Positions 51,482-63,185 of a stretch of 64,000 bases of DNA are shown one piece after another. Location of the stretch: the NCBI GenBank assembly GCA_034687125.1, contig JAQGBZ010000076.1, forward strand, positions 124,001-188,000. Direction: 5' to 3'. Position 1 is the first letter of the stretch; the number at the start of each line of letters is the position of its first letter. Both the position numbers and the translations under genes were made by a program. Source of the stretch: Neelides folsomi. Taxonomy: Eukaryota; Arthropoda; Collembola; Neelipleona; Neelidae. A model generated the notes under the pieces. It had not been told where the DNA came from. It saw nothing but the letters and a program-made list of their open reading frames with translations, and ran no database searches.

Positions 51482-52322
51482 TTTTTAAATTGAATAAGCG
51501 AATCAATTATCGAATAAACGGTTACCTAATAGAATAGGATTACCTACTTGTTGAAACTAAATATTCTTTAATAATGACAAATAAAAATTTAATAAACGGG
51601 AAATGGATTTAAAAAAACAAACTAATAATTTTCTAGACTGTCAATGAAAATAAAAGGAGTTTGATGGATTATAATTTTATATTTTGTTCTGCATCTGTTT
51701 TGGTATATTTCAATGCGCAGTTTGCAAATTATTCATTCAACCCTTTCACCTTTGTCGTTAAATCCCAATTGAGTAAATGATTAAGTACTGACAATGCAAC
51801 AATGAGTACTATGTCTTTATGATTAATGAAAAACAATAAAAAGGCTATACTAATTCCATAATGAGCTAACTTATTATACCATATATGTAGCTATCAATTA
51901 CCTTTATGCGAAATGAAGTATGAATATTAGTTTGCATGTTTTCAATTGATTAATACAGAGTGGGTCTAAAGTCGCCTCAGATTTTTTAATCCTTGGTTTC
52001 TGAATATCTGAAGCGACTTTAGACCCACCCTGTACATGGCCTTTTATTAACCCCTTAAAGTAGTTTACTGAAGATCGCTATTTTCGTTTTCATCTTCATT
52101 TAAATCTAAATCTGCAACAAAGTTATCAAGAAAATATATGGCCAAATTAAAAGTTGTGTTCATAACTACAATTTTATTTTATGTTATTTTGTTAATATAA
52201 TATCGAAAACTTAAAAAATAGTTTTTTAAAAAAGTAAATTAAATTAAACAAATTGGTTTCTTAATTACCTTTAAAAATTCCAAGTATTACTGTATTTAGA
52301 GGATCGATCGTTAAAAGGAGTG
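51482..52322. other. Intergenic with a miniature element
   Basis: This is AT-rich. The 77-bp foldback at 51956-52032 is listed separately. On the minus strand a short frame, 52155-52060, ends in an acidic run (DLDLNEDENEN) after an intron-like TTTGTTGCAG. It could be the last exon of an old gene or transposon, but there is too little to call. Confidence 0.4.
51956..52032. mobile_element. 77-bp foldback element with TA flanks
   Basis: The left end CAGAGTGGGTCTAAAGTCGC and the right end, reverse-complemented CAGGGTGGGTCTAAAGTCGC, differ at one base. TA lies on both sides (51954-51955 and 52033-52034). The arms continue to ATCTGA, leaving about a 25-base loop. The ends look like mariner-type terminal repeats with the interior deleted. 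Confidence 0.82.
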
Positions 52323-54046
52323 ATGAGCAATCCAGAAGCAACAGTTGCCATCCTTGGCGGGTAACAAAAATTTATACGCTTAAGAATTTTTCACAATTTC
52401 AGCTTTATTAAGGTTAATTGGAATTGAATTGAATATTATCGTTCTAGTGGTCGTCGCGGTTTAGAATGGGCGACATATCTCGTGTCGAAGAACTACATGG
52501 TCAAAATCCAAGATCCAAGTGGGGATTCAGCCTCAAAAGTTCAAAACATGATCAGAGAAATGGAAAGGGCCAAACCTAAAAGCATTCTGAGAGGGATTCC
52601 AAGCAAAAGGCAAACTTCACTCGTTTCAGGTGAATTAAACATTTAAAAACCCTAACTTTAACAAAAACCCATACATGTGTTCCCACCAGCTTCCCCGGGA
52701 ACCATGTTTCTGGCGTGGGAACGTTCCCGGGAACGCTCCTGGGAGCACTCCCGAGGAGTGGCAAGCCTATTTATGGATATTCTTTAATATGAACTAGGTA
52801 CTTACATATAAAAGTAACTCACGAAGATCCTATGCAACTAATTATTATTTTATCAATTCACTTATAAGCGACAAAGAATTTAAAAGAAGCATTGACCGGA
52901 AGCAAATTCATCATCGAGTGCATCCCTGAGAATTTGGAATTGAAGCAAAAATGCATTAGTGATGTTGCCGTTGCTTTGGGTGAGTTGAAGAACAACGATG
53001 TGATTATGGGATTGGCAACCACCAACTTCAAACTCACCGATCTCATCAGCACTTCAGGAAATGAAACTTTCAAAAAGAATAACGTCATGCTCTTTGTTGG
53101 GGTAAAAATCAAGTCTATAATTTTTAACTTATTTTCAAACTTTATCTTTCCAATATTGCAATTATCAATGATATTAATTTTGGTTAATTTTGGTTGATCA
53201 ATAAATTGTTGATTTAAAGACTCAACCCGTTTACTTCAACCAAGTCGTTGAAATTGTCCCAACTCCGGAAACGTCCAAGGCCAACATTCAGAAAATGAAG
53301 GAATTCGTTTATACAATGGGAAAGCGCCCAATTGTTCATACAAATTGTACCATGGGGCCAGCGTCTGCTCGTTTTAGGTAATTTGACTGCTTGAACTAAA
53401 AAAATTTTAAACAATTTAATCATAGTAAACAACAATAAGAATTGTAATGTAATGATAAAGTACATATTATTAGTAAATATGAAAGATATTTAACTATTTG
53501 AATATGATTTAAATTGTAGCGCCGCGATTTTGTACCAAGCATGGCAATATTTCAAAGATGGAGCTCTTACGATCCCCAACATTGAATTGATGACCAAAGA
53601 AGGCTTCGGCCCTTATTACATGTACAGTGGCCCTTTTGAAATTTGTCAATTAGAGGGCAAAGGTCTGCCAGAATATTGCAGCAAACATTCGAAGAGAATC
53701 CAAGAAGTGAATGACAAACCGGGAAATTATCCATTCCCTGTAAGTTTCTTCAAGCCTACCAATTTTTTAATTTTTTAATATAAAATTAAATTTTTTTATA
53801 ATTTAATTAATACAGATAATTCTGATGTTTTGCATTTGAGTTCGTTAATGTATTATTTTAAAAAGTTAAATTATTTTTAATACAAGTTTTGTTATTTGTT
53901 TGAATTGAATGAATTAGGCGGATGCGGACGAGGTGAAAAACACTGGGGAATTGACCAAATTTCTTTTACAACCCTCCCAACTTGAACGAGTCCAACAAGA
54001 GAGAGACGGCAAACTCAACGTTTTCATCCCAGTTCCAAAGAAGTGA
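52323..54046 (+). CDS. Lambda-crystallin / L-gulonate 3-dehydrogenase-like protein, catalytic residues lost
   Basis: Six exons: 52323-52360, 52448-52629, 52869-53101, 53220-53377, 53520-53739 and 53918-54046. They give 319 residues, exactly the usual length of CRYL1. The Rossmann loop reads AILGGGRRGLEWATYL where the family has GSGxIGxxWA. FIIECIPENLELKQK and VVEIVPTPETS match the 3-hydroxyacyl-CoA dehydrogenase fold. The C-terminal part matches too (YYMYSGPFEICQLEGKGLPE, then YCSKHSKRI). CRYL1 oxidises L-gulonate with NAD. Here the catalytic His of the HPVNP loop is replaced (GTQPVYF), and the following G-F-x-x-N-R segment reads GPASARF. The second Gly of the NAD loop is Arg-rich. I infer a pseudoenzyme, possibly a structural or binding protein. 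An intron carries an unusually GC-rich stretch near 52680-52770. Confidence 0.85.
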
Positions 54047-54840
54047 AGATTCTCATTTCTTCAGACGATCACATCTCATTTATTGATATTCCAAACTTGA
54101 TCAAATTTTATTAAAATTTTTAGTAATCTTTTGTAATGACTTCACTAATAATAAAATTTACGAATGCTTTTTAAAAATGGCTGTTACTTAAAAGTTAGTA
54201 CTTTATAAAGTTCACATAATTTTTTTTTAATGTAAGCTAAATATTTCCATTTTTTATTTTTCCATATCAGGTAGTCATTACTCTTGTCCTGGTATTTTTT
54301 CCGGTATAATTAAATATGATAAACCCATGTTAAATTTTTCTAATTCATTATTCTATCAAGCTTACCTGAATGAATAAATAGTATTTAGATCTCCATTCAT
54401 TTAAAATTACAGTTGTGTGGCCTTTGTTTTCCATTTTAATGAGAAAAGGTCGCCTAAAATGGTTTGAATATGAGCATATAATGTATATACCTAGTATACA
54501 TACATAGGTAAGGTAAGTGTTGATAATGGGAATGACAATTACGAGCCTTGATATTGGCACTAGAATGGTAAGGTTAAATATAATAGAGGACCAAGTGTTA
54601 AATATTAAAATCAAATATGAATAAATAGCTACAATGCAACAAACTGTTAGAATGTCATTGCATGAGTGGAGTTATTTTTATTTTTATATAATGAAATGAC
54701 GAAAATGTTCGCGAAGGACTTTTTAACACTTTTAATCCTTTAATTTTGGACACGCCCTGTTGTATTGTGGGAGCTTCCTCGTTGCTCAAATTTTGATGAC
54801 TTCATTTAGCTTTCAATTCTATTAGCGTTGGAGCCCCAAC
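54047..54840. other. Intergenic, no gene seen
   Basis: This is the AT-rich spacer between the CRYL1-like gene and the CUB protease gene. No recognisable element is seen. Confidence 0.45.
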
Positions 54841-57800
54841 ATGATCATTTTACTAACGTTTTTTACACTTTTGATATTAGTGGTGATTTCTGTTGGGGCT
54901 TGTCCAGGAATTTGTGTTTACCCGGGAGAATGCAGGGGAAAAGTGGTGGGATTTTGTGGATCTCGAACTATTTGCTGCGAAGTGGCAAGTAAGAGAACTT
55001 TAATTATAATTATAATAAGTTATATTGTAGTTGAATCGATAGTTAGATAGTTAATACTCGTAGTTAAAGCGTTTGGTTAATATGTTATTATTTTAGACCC
55101 ATATGGAAGTATGGGGAATTATGAAAGAAAACCATTTGAAGATCGCTGTGGAGGAATTTCAGATGCCAAAATTTCCATTTTCCGTTCACCGATTTATCCG
55201 AGGAGTTCAAGCGGAAGTCTCGTTTGCAAATTTGATCTCAACTTAAATCCACAAACCATCGGGATTAAGTTAATATCATACTGGACATTATCGAAACTAA
55301 TGTCGGTGGCAATTAAAATGTCACTTATTTTGAAATTATTCGTGGAATCACATGAGTAGAGAGTCTCCTCACCATTCTAACACCCCATTTCCACATGAGA
55401 GTTTAAACCAATGAGAATATTCAATAAGAGAGGGAATATGAATCAAATAAATGAACCGCTTTAACCCGTTCTTTTCCTACACATATCATTATCATCAACA
55501 CTCTATCATCTTTATAATCTCTATATTTTATGCTTTAATAATTAAATTTAGCTTTAAATTAAAGTTTTAAAAGTATAAGCTTTAAATTAGCTTTAAATAA
55601 TATAATTAGCTTTAAATAGTAGAAAATGAATATTTTAAATGAAAATATAAACCGAAAAACGAATACTTGTGATACCAATAGCCAGAAAATAATTTACAAT
55701 ATTAACAATTATTTAAGAACTCAAAATGATAACCCTTACTTCACATTCAAGAAAAATGCAACAAATGTAAGAATTTACATATATCTTTAAATTCAATATT
55801 ACAATATATTATCTAGGCATGTATCTAATAAATTTAATAAACAATATTTAGATTCATAAGCTCATCTCTGATTTAACGGGAATATCAGTGCGGACAATAA
55901 TAAGATATCTCAAGGAGTTTAAACAAAGAAGGGAGAACAATGAGCCAGTGATCCAAAAGCGTTTGAAGAGAGAGATTCCGTTTCCGCAAAAATTGACAAT
56001 TTCGATGAGAATGTGATCCGAAATATTATTTATCAAAAAATAGGGAAAGGTATTTAACAAATATAATAATTACTATACTTATGATTGCAATAAAACATAA
56101 TTTTCATATTTTAAAGGTGAATTCCCAACATGCAAATACATCCTTGATGAAACAATCAAACAAATTCCCGAGTTTGCTGATAGAAAATGCTCAATAACTT
56201 CGTTTTAAAGAATAATAAAAGGTCTAGGATTTAAATACACAAGAAGAGACAAAAGAAAGCATTTGATGGAGCAAAACCACATCGTTATAAAAAGATCCGA
56301 ATATTTACGGTAATTTACAACATTGTTACTTTTAAAAAAGTTATAATTATCCTTTTATCCAAGTAAATGCAAGTATATAATATATAATTAAAGAGAATGT
56401 ACTGAATATTATTAGGGCTAAAAAGAAATACGACATGCTTGAGACAGTTTTACTTTCTGGATGAGACGTGGGTCAATGCAAACCATAAATTTGACTGATG
56501 GAAATCTACAATCAATGCCAAAAACTAAAATTGGGAAAGGTTCAAGAATCATTATTACACATGCGGGTTCAACTAAAGGATTTATACCTGGTGCATTAGA
56601 CATTTTTAAATCTAAAAATGATTTCGAAGATTACCATCAAGAAATGAATGCGGATAAATTCAAAGAGTGGTTTGAACATCAATTTCTTCCATCTCTTCCC
56701 GAGGCTGGAGTTATCATAATGGATAACGCTAAATATCATTCGCAGCGGTATTATATATAAAACAATATTATAAGTTGTTATAAATTATTTTTATAATTTT
56801 TGATTCATTAAGACTTGACATTATACCAACATCAAACTCAAGAGTCGGAGTAATGAAGGAGTGGCTCAACGAAAAGGGAATTCCATATCCCGAAAATGCT
56901 TACAAAGTTGAGCTTTACCGGATCATCAAACTTCACAAAAAAGATCACATTGTATATGAATTGGACCAAACGGCAGAAAAATTTGGGCATAAAATCCTCC
57001 GTTTACCACCTTATCATTGCATTTTCAATCCAATAGAACTAATTTGGGCTCAGGTTAAAAGATATGTGGCAATAAATAATAAGTTACAAACAATCCCTGA
57101 AGTGACTCGCCTTTTTCAAGAAGCTTGTGAACAGGTTACAAGCGAAAACTGGAGGGACTCAAGTGAAGAAAGCGAAGACAGTGATGAATGTGATAGTGAT
57201 AAGGAAAATATGTAAATAAGGGTAAATGATACAATCATTATGTATATAGTACTAAATAATATTAGCCAGCCTGCCATCCCCCTAGCCAATCCTTAGCGCG
57301 AAAATAAGTGACATTTTCATTGCCACCGACTTTAGTTAAATATATTTTTAGTAAACTAAACAATTAAAAATAATAATTAAAATAGACTCGACTTCTTGGA
57401 TTTAAAAATGGATGCGAGTCCGGTGAAACTTGAAGATTCAAATGAATCTCCTTATTACACAACGTGTGACTCGGATATGTTTTTCATTAAAGGATTTTTG
57501 GATTGGTCACCAGACCCAAGATGCGGAAACCTTAAAGGATTTTCAAGTAATTTTATCAAGTTTTAACTCAAATTCTGTAAATAGAATATTAAAATATTTT
57601 TGTAATTTAAATACAATAATACAAATAATTTTCCAATTGGCTAATTAGCAATTATTGAACGAGAAAGTGGACAAAAAGTTTTAAGCATCGTTTTCGTAAT
57701 GTCAAGTTCAGAATACAAATGGAATTTCCGTTTGACTCAAATTTACCAAGTCGAACTTGACGAAACAAGTTGGTTAATTATGAAAATATCACAAAAAGTA

Positions 57801-59359
57801 AATTAAAAAAACTGGTTATAAATGAATATTAAATTGACTTTTTTAAAAATGACTTTTTAGAACAAGCGACTTCCAATCTATTGAGTGGTTTGCATTATGG
57901 AGAAAGTAGTGAACTCGTGGTTCAGCGTTTGTTCAATCCCGATATTAAAACTCATGAGAAATTGTAAGATAAAAAAATTATCTAACACAGTAATACAATA
58001 TTTGTTTAACTTTTATAGAAAATTAACGCCTTTAATTGCTGGGGGTCAAGAAGCTTCTAAAAGTTCTTTGCCGTGGCAAGTGAGTCTCCAAGCTGTTGGT
58101 TCTTATAAAGGGGATGAACTCTGTGGGAAGAAACAAAGGAAAGGAATTCATTTTTGTGGTGGTTCGATCGTTGGAGATTTTTCAATACTCACAGCAGCGC
58201 ATTGCTTTTTTTCAACGTAATTATTTTTTAATTAACCTTTCCCCCCGGATCGGTCCACATGTGGAACCGGGAGAAATCTTTTAATTAGAAACTTGAATTT
58301 TACTCCCATAAAATGGAAAGATTTTCTCCCATTTGCCGCCGGGTAGAAGGGTTAATGATTAATTATTTTAATGATATTAGAAAAATGTTGTTATATTTAT
58401 TTATTTATTAACAATAAATTGCGATAATGCTAATTTTATTATTTAATTTTATTTAATCATTAATTTTTCAGAGGTAAATATCCACATCCAGTAACTGAAT
58501 TGACTCGACTTCAAGTTGTCGTTGGTGAACATGATCTCTGTGAATCTGAAGAAGTTCCCTTCACGGAAGCATACGGAATTGAAAGCGTCACATTTCACTA
58601 CAATTATTTATCATTGGAAATTCTCAATGATGTCGCGTTGATCAAATTGAAGAAAAAAATCAAATTTTCCGAGGGAGTGATGCCAATTCCATTAGCTATT
58701 AATGAATTGAATCTAATGAATTTGAAACCAATATTATCAGGATGGGGATCTTTGGGATTTGGAGAAGAAATTAAATATCCACAAAAGTAAAAAATACATT
58801 TACTGTTTATTATTTAGTCGATTTAGGTAATAGTAACTTTTATTAAAAAATGATTATTTTTTAATTTAATTTGATAAATAAATCCAATAAAGTTCGATTT
58901 TATATCAGGCTACAAGAAACGTCGGAATTGAAAATTCTTCCAGAGATCGAATGTTCCAAAAACACAATGATGTACTTAGGAATTAAACAAGGGATGAAAT
59001 TGAGCAGAAAATTTACAGGAGCTTTGACCAGTGGAATTTGCACACAAGGAAATACTCCGAATATTGAAGCTGGTTATGTAATTGAAAATCAAGTTTAATT
59101 TTGGCTCTCAACTTTACTGAAGAAATACATTGTTACATTGCATTAATTTATTTATATGTTAAATCATAATATTTTATTTCAGGGTGATTCGGGAGGACCA
59201 CTTGCTGGATTGGATGGGGGAGGAAGACCTTGGCTCCTCGGAGTTGTCAGCCACAAAAGAGGAGATGATGAAAATGTGGCGAAGAGCGACAATACGAGTT
59301 TAAATTATTTTCCTAAAGTTTCTTATTATACAAATTGGATTTTAATGGCCATGCTTTGA
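54841..59359 (+). CDS. Secreted clip-like / CUB / chymotrypsin-fold serine protease
   Basis: Nine exons: 54841-54988, 55097-55268, 57386-57546, 57649-57768, 57861-57963, 58019-58216, 58472-58786, 58909-59092 and 59183-59359. All phases close, giving 525 residues. The signal peptide is [18 protein letters not shown] compact six-Cys knot (C..C..C..C..CC, residues 21-46) looks clip-like. A CUB-type module follows ([35 protein letters not shown] joined to [12 protein letters not shown], then [11 protein letters not shown] and RCGNLKGF). The protease domain starts at the cleavage-type site PLIAGGQEA, about residue 240. The catalytic triad is intact: [15 protein letters not shown] and GDSGGPL. Position 189 is Ile and Cys191 is absent (VIENQGDSGG), so trypsin-like specificity is unlikely. 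It is probably a haemolymph or immune protease. The second intron is inflated by a transposon. Confidence 0.85.
55300..57332 (+). mobile_element. IS630-Tc1-mariner-type transposon, degenerate, inside a protease intron
   Basis: The inverted ends share GTCGGTGGCAAT and AAAATGTCACTTATTTT. TA dinucleotides flank both sides (55298-55299 and 57333-57334), fitting TA target duplication. The element lies wholly within intron 55269-57385 of the CUB protease. Without it that intron would be about 82 bp, like its neighbours. The transposase inside is broken and is listed separately. Confidence 0.85.
55626..57215 (+). pseudogene. DDE transposase of the intronic transposon, broken
   Basis: Pieces appear in order. 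A helix-turn-helix region begins at 55626 ([11 protein letters not shown], then [20 protein letters not shown]). A second DNA-binding segment follows near 56120-56310 ([17 protein letters not shown]). The catalytic core reads [11 protein letters not shown] (first Asp), then [12 protein letters not shown] (second Asp) and [19 protein letters not shown] (Glu). The tail is acidic ([15 protein letters not shown]). Stops and frameshifts occur near 55990, 56207 and 56460-56490, so no full-length product is possible. Small introns may explain some other breaks. The core is of the DDE_3 type common in Tc1/mariner relatives. Confidence 0.8.
58232..58355. mobile_element. 124-bp miniature element with TTAA ends
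   Basis: The left end reads TTAACCTTTC, and the right end, reverse-complemented, reads TTAACCCTTC. Both lie at TTAA and continue into related GC-rich arms (CCCCGG / ACCCGG, then GGGAGAAA..TCTTT inverted). TTAA targets and CCCTT ends suggest a piggyBac-type miniature element. It sits in the intron following the catalytic His exon. Confidence 0.7.
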
Positions 59360-59663
59360 TTTTTATTAAGGATTTAAAATTAATTTAAAATAAAAATGAG
59401 ATTATTAAATCGTTTAATATTAATATTAAATTAACCGTTCAAAAATGGTCATAACCTTGCAAATACATAATACGTATAACATTATTTTAATGATGGTAAT
59501 TTTATTTCATATTAAAAATCGCAATTTACAATTAGGTAGTATTAAAATTTTGGAAGAAAATATTTCAAAATATTTTATTAACCATTTAAGAGTGACATAT
59601 CAATAAAACACTTTGCGGAATACTTAATACTTAAATAACACCTATAATATATTATAGTAATTG

Positions 59664-60680
59664 ACGAGCGTGAAGTACATTAGCAAATAGAATAGTACAA
59701 CAAATACAAAAATGAATTTGCTTAGCAAAGTTCAGGATTTAGTTTCTACTTAAAACAATGTCTGAATTGACCCCAAAGGACGCAATAAAGTGATCTTCAT
59801 ATACTAATACATATAAATCAGTCGCAGCTTTTAGTATTCAGCACAAAATTGTTTCATAATTCCCCTAAAGATAAAAATGTCATCCTTATAGTATAAATAA
59901 ACAATATACACAAAAATTAAAATTACATATCAAACGAAATAATTAAATAAATAGAAACAATTTGTTTAAAAATATCATACTAACATTAAATTGTGTACTA
60001 GTGGTTAATCTTATGTACCTATTTAATGCTTCAATAAAATTGGAATATTAAAAACAGCCAAAGACTAGATATTGAAGATATAACATAAATGGCAGGGTTA
60101 CATTTTAAACAGCTCAAAATCAGTAATATATGTATATTCGAAAATGTAATGTTTAAGATTATAATAAGATTAACCAGTGCGTCAAGCTGACTTTTTAAAA
60201 TTGATCATTTGAACATGACTCTAATACTCCATTTTGGCTATCTCACATTGTTGAATATTACGGGGCGGAATATAGGGCAGCACGTACTCAAATAGTTATA
60301 TTTGTCAAATAGTTTTAATAACTTATATATGCATGTATACAATTTAATGCTAGTATGATATTTTAAAACAAATTGTTTATATTCATTTGACTATTTCCTA
60401 TTTCATTTGGCATTGTAATTTTAATTTTCGTGTATATTGTTTATTTATTCTATACGGATGACATTGGCATCTATAGGGGAATTATGAAACAATTTTGTGC
60501 TGAATACTAAAAGCTGCGACTGATTTATATGTATTAGTATATGAAGATCACTTTATTGCGTCCTTTGGGGTCAATTCAGACATTGTTTTAAGTAGAAACT
60601 AAATCCTGAACTTTGCTAAGCAAATTCATTTTTGTATTTGTTGTACTATCCTGTTTGCTAATGCTTGTACTTCACGCTCG
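59664..60680. repeat. Long foldback: about 340-bp inverted arms with about 330-bp spacer
   Basis: The left arm is about 59664-60000 and the right arm about 60334-60680; they are reverse complements over nearly their whole length with few differences. An outer landmark is CGAGCGTGAAGTAC and an inner one is AATTTGTTT..AAATATCATACTA. No coding frame lies inside. It is probably a foldback or long-TIR non-autonomous transposon. Clear target duplications were not found. It separates the CUB protease from the tetraspanin gene. Confidence 0.85.
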
Positions 60681-60741
60681 TTAGTAAATGTAATTATTAA
60701 CTAATTCATAATATTTACACGTAGTATAATATTTGTAGTGA

Positions 60742-61887
60742 TTAAACTTGTTCGTAAGGCTCACGCATTTTTCCTGCGATTAAACCTGAACACACAATTG
60801 TGAAAAGTTGAAGACAAGCAAGTCCAATTGCAATTCCTCCAAGTTTGTCAATAGAAATATCCGAAAGTACACTTTTCATACATCCCTGAAATTAAGTTAA
60901 ATTAAATTAACAATAAAATTAAACCTAAAATATTCAATTATTTATAAAATAGATAATATGTAAATAAATTGCAATTATTAGGAATATTAAATATAATTAA
61001 ATGAAGTAAAAATAACTCCAATCACCTTTGTGTAAATACGATCAGCAATAGCTGAATCGTATCCATCAATGGTTGAACATTTATCCTTTTGTTCCACGCA
61101 GCAAGAAATTGGAATCTTCGGTGTGTTATTGAAATGTGTCCAATCATTGTAACTTTCAATTCCACAACATTTAAGCTACAAAAATTCAAGTTTGAATTTA
61201 CCTTGCTGCCTTGTTAACATACAAAAATATTATTTTTCAAATTACATTCTTTTGTGTTAAATCCCAAGCTTTTGTGGAACTTTTCCCAATTGTTGAATTA
61301 TGTCCATATTCCGCCATTGTCTTGTTGAGCCCATTTTCCAATAATGTTTCAATATCGCCGCTTAAACTGAAAGCCGTCGAAGCAGCTCCCAATTCAATTC
61401 CAAGAAGAATTCCAAGTGAAACTGTGTACTGAAATTAACATAAAAATGTTCAATATTATTATTAGAATTACTGTCAAATTTTCATAGTTAACTAATTTTT
61501 CATTAATCAATAGCTTTTTTATGGTTAATGTGAATTACAATCATTATCATGCAATGGTTTTCTTTCCAAGCTCCGCAACATCCAAAGAATGCAACAACGA
61601 ATACGAGGGCTCCAACAGCAATTAATAAATTGGACGGAACATCCACAACGTTCATTTTCAAAAATTCAAAATATTTTGCTGCAAAGACTTTTGTGGATAT
61701 TCCAACTGCGATCAAAGCAATCCCCATGATCTAGATAGAAATGTTTTATGTATTAATTTTTATTAAATTGAAGTTATTTTATTGAATTTCTATAAATATA
61801 TTTTGCCATAAATATTAAATTTACCACGAAGATCAAGTTGAACAAAAATAGAAGATATTTGATACATTTCATTCCAGCGCCTCTCAT
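60742..61887 (-). CDS. Tetraspanin
   Basis: Five exons: 61887-61825, 61730-61539, 61428-61246, 61175-61026 and 60885-60742, all phase 0, giving 243 residues. There are four membrane spans: LLFLFNLIFVIMGIALIAVG, LLIAVGALVFVVAFFGCCGA, TVSLGILLGIELGAA, and IAIGLACLQLFTIVCSGLIA. The large outer loop carries the family CCG motif (LKCCGIESYNDW, about residues 147-158), a second CC (ISCCVEQ) and further Cys (KCSTI, GCMKS), so it has the typical disulfide core. N-terminal KCIKY and membrane-proximal Cys are likely palmitoylation sites. Tetraspanins organise partner receptors and adhesion molecules in the plasma membrane. The subfamily is not assigned. The short tail (KMREPYEQV) ends in a possible PDZ-type hydrophobic residue. 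Confidence 0.94.
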
Positions 61888-63185
61888 CTTGAAAGAATTT
61901 TCTAAATTCACAATATAAGGAAATAATGGGATAAAATAATTTCTAAACAATTAATATTGGAAACTTACATTTTCTAATTTCTTTAAATTAAATTGATCAA
62001 TTAGAAGGTTTTATGGAGAGCTAGCAGATTTGTTAATGAATTAATGACTAAACTAACAATTTACAATAATTTCCTTACAATTAATTTATCCCGTGTCGAT
62101 TAGTCACAACCCTTATTCATTACAACTGGTCATAGAAGTCATTTCATATCTCTGGGTAATTTGCTTTTTACTGATAAATTTAATACAGTGAGAACGGCAT
62201 TTATTTTTTTTGTAATATAAATTCAAATGTTTGAACTTATGCTATGTACGTATATGGGATGATATAGGAAATTAAATTCTATTGGTTTTGGCGATTAAAT
62301 TCGCAGTTGCTTCTCACAACTGACAATCGGCATTTAATATGTTAATAAGCTATAAGCTGTCTATCTGTTATTTAATACTTCATGCATTGCATTATATGTA
62401 CATGAATGGGTGTATGTTTATTTATTGTGATAATGTATGCTTATGACGCTTAATTTCATCTACGTTAAAATAATACACTCGTTAAACTTTGCACTAGCTT
62501 AAAGACTTAATATAAATAAATAAATAAATATCCTTGTTGCTTATCTTAAAATGCTTTGCTTTTCTATCCCTGTATAATTGATCATGAGTTTTATGACTTT
62601 TAATAAAATATTCAAGTACTGTAATACAAATACAAACAATGCTTGAAAAACCAACTTCCATTATTTCGAACTACCAAAATGTATATTACAATATAACTTT
62701 TAGCTTTAATTATACTAATCGTAAATATAATCTTAATAACAATCAATAAATTTTATCAGTTAAATAAATATCATTTATTAAATTAATGGAAATTATTGAT
62801 AAATAACGATCTCCTGTAGAATGAAACGTAATCACATGCTTTAATAATAATTTTCTTTATCAATAATAAATTATTAAATTGGAATATAAAGATAAAGATA
62901 GTACAACACCAAATACTTACAATACTAGAAAAATTATATTATTAAGTAATTATTTTAATACAATTATTTATAATTAATAGTGTACTGTGTTAGAAAGTTT
63001 ATTCTTTTGAAAAAATCTTATATGGTACCTAATAGGTATATCTGTTTTACTTATCGCAACACGTCTAAGATTCATTTATTCCTTTGATTTTAAAATCTAT
63101 TGAAAATAAATAATTGATTATTCATTAAACATTACTTATAGTACAATAGTTTGAAATTTTTTATAATAGTTAATTTTATTTACTT
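61888..63185. other. Intergenic, no gene seen
   Basis: This is AT-rich, with a short AAAT simple repeat near 62510-62530. No recognisable exon is visible. Confidence 0.45.

Noticed and set aside
52060-52155. Short minus-strand frame ending in an acidic run
   Set aside because: It has 31 codons, with only a possible acceptor and no upstream exon found. That is too weak to call.
55269-55359. CUB domain truncated by a stop after NPQTIGIK
   Set aside because: The apparent tail is intron and transposon end. Splicing from 55268 to 57386 restores the CUB sequence in phase.
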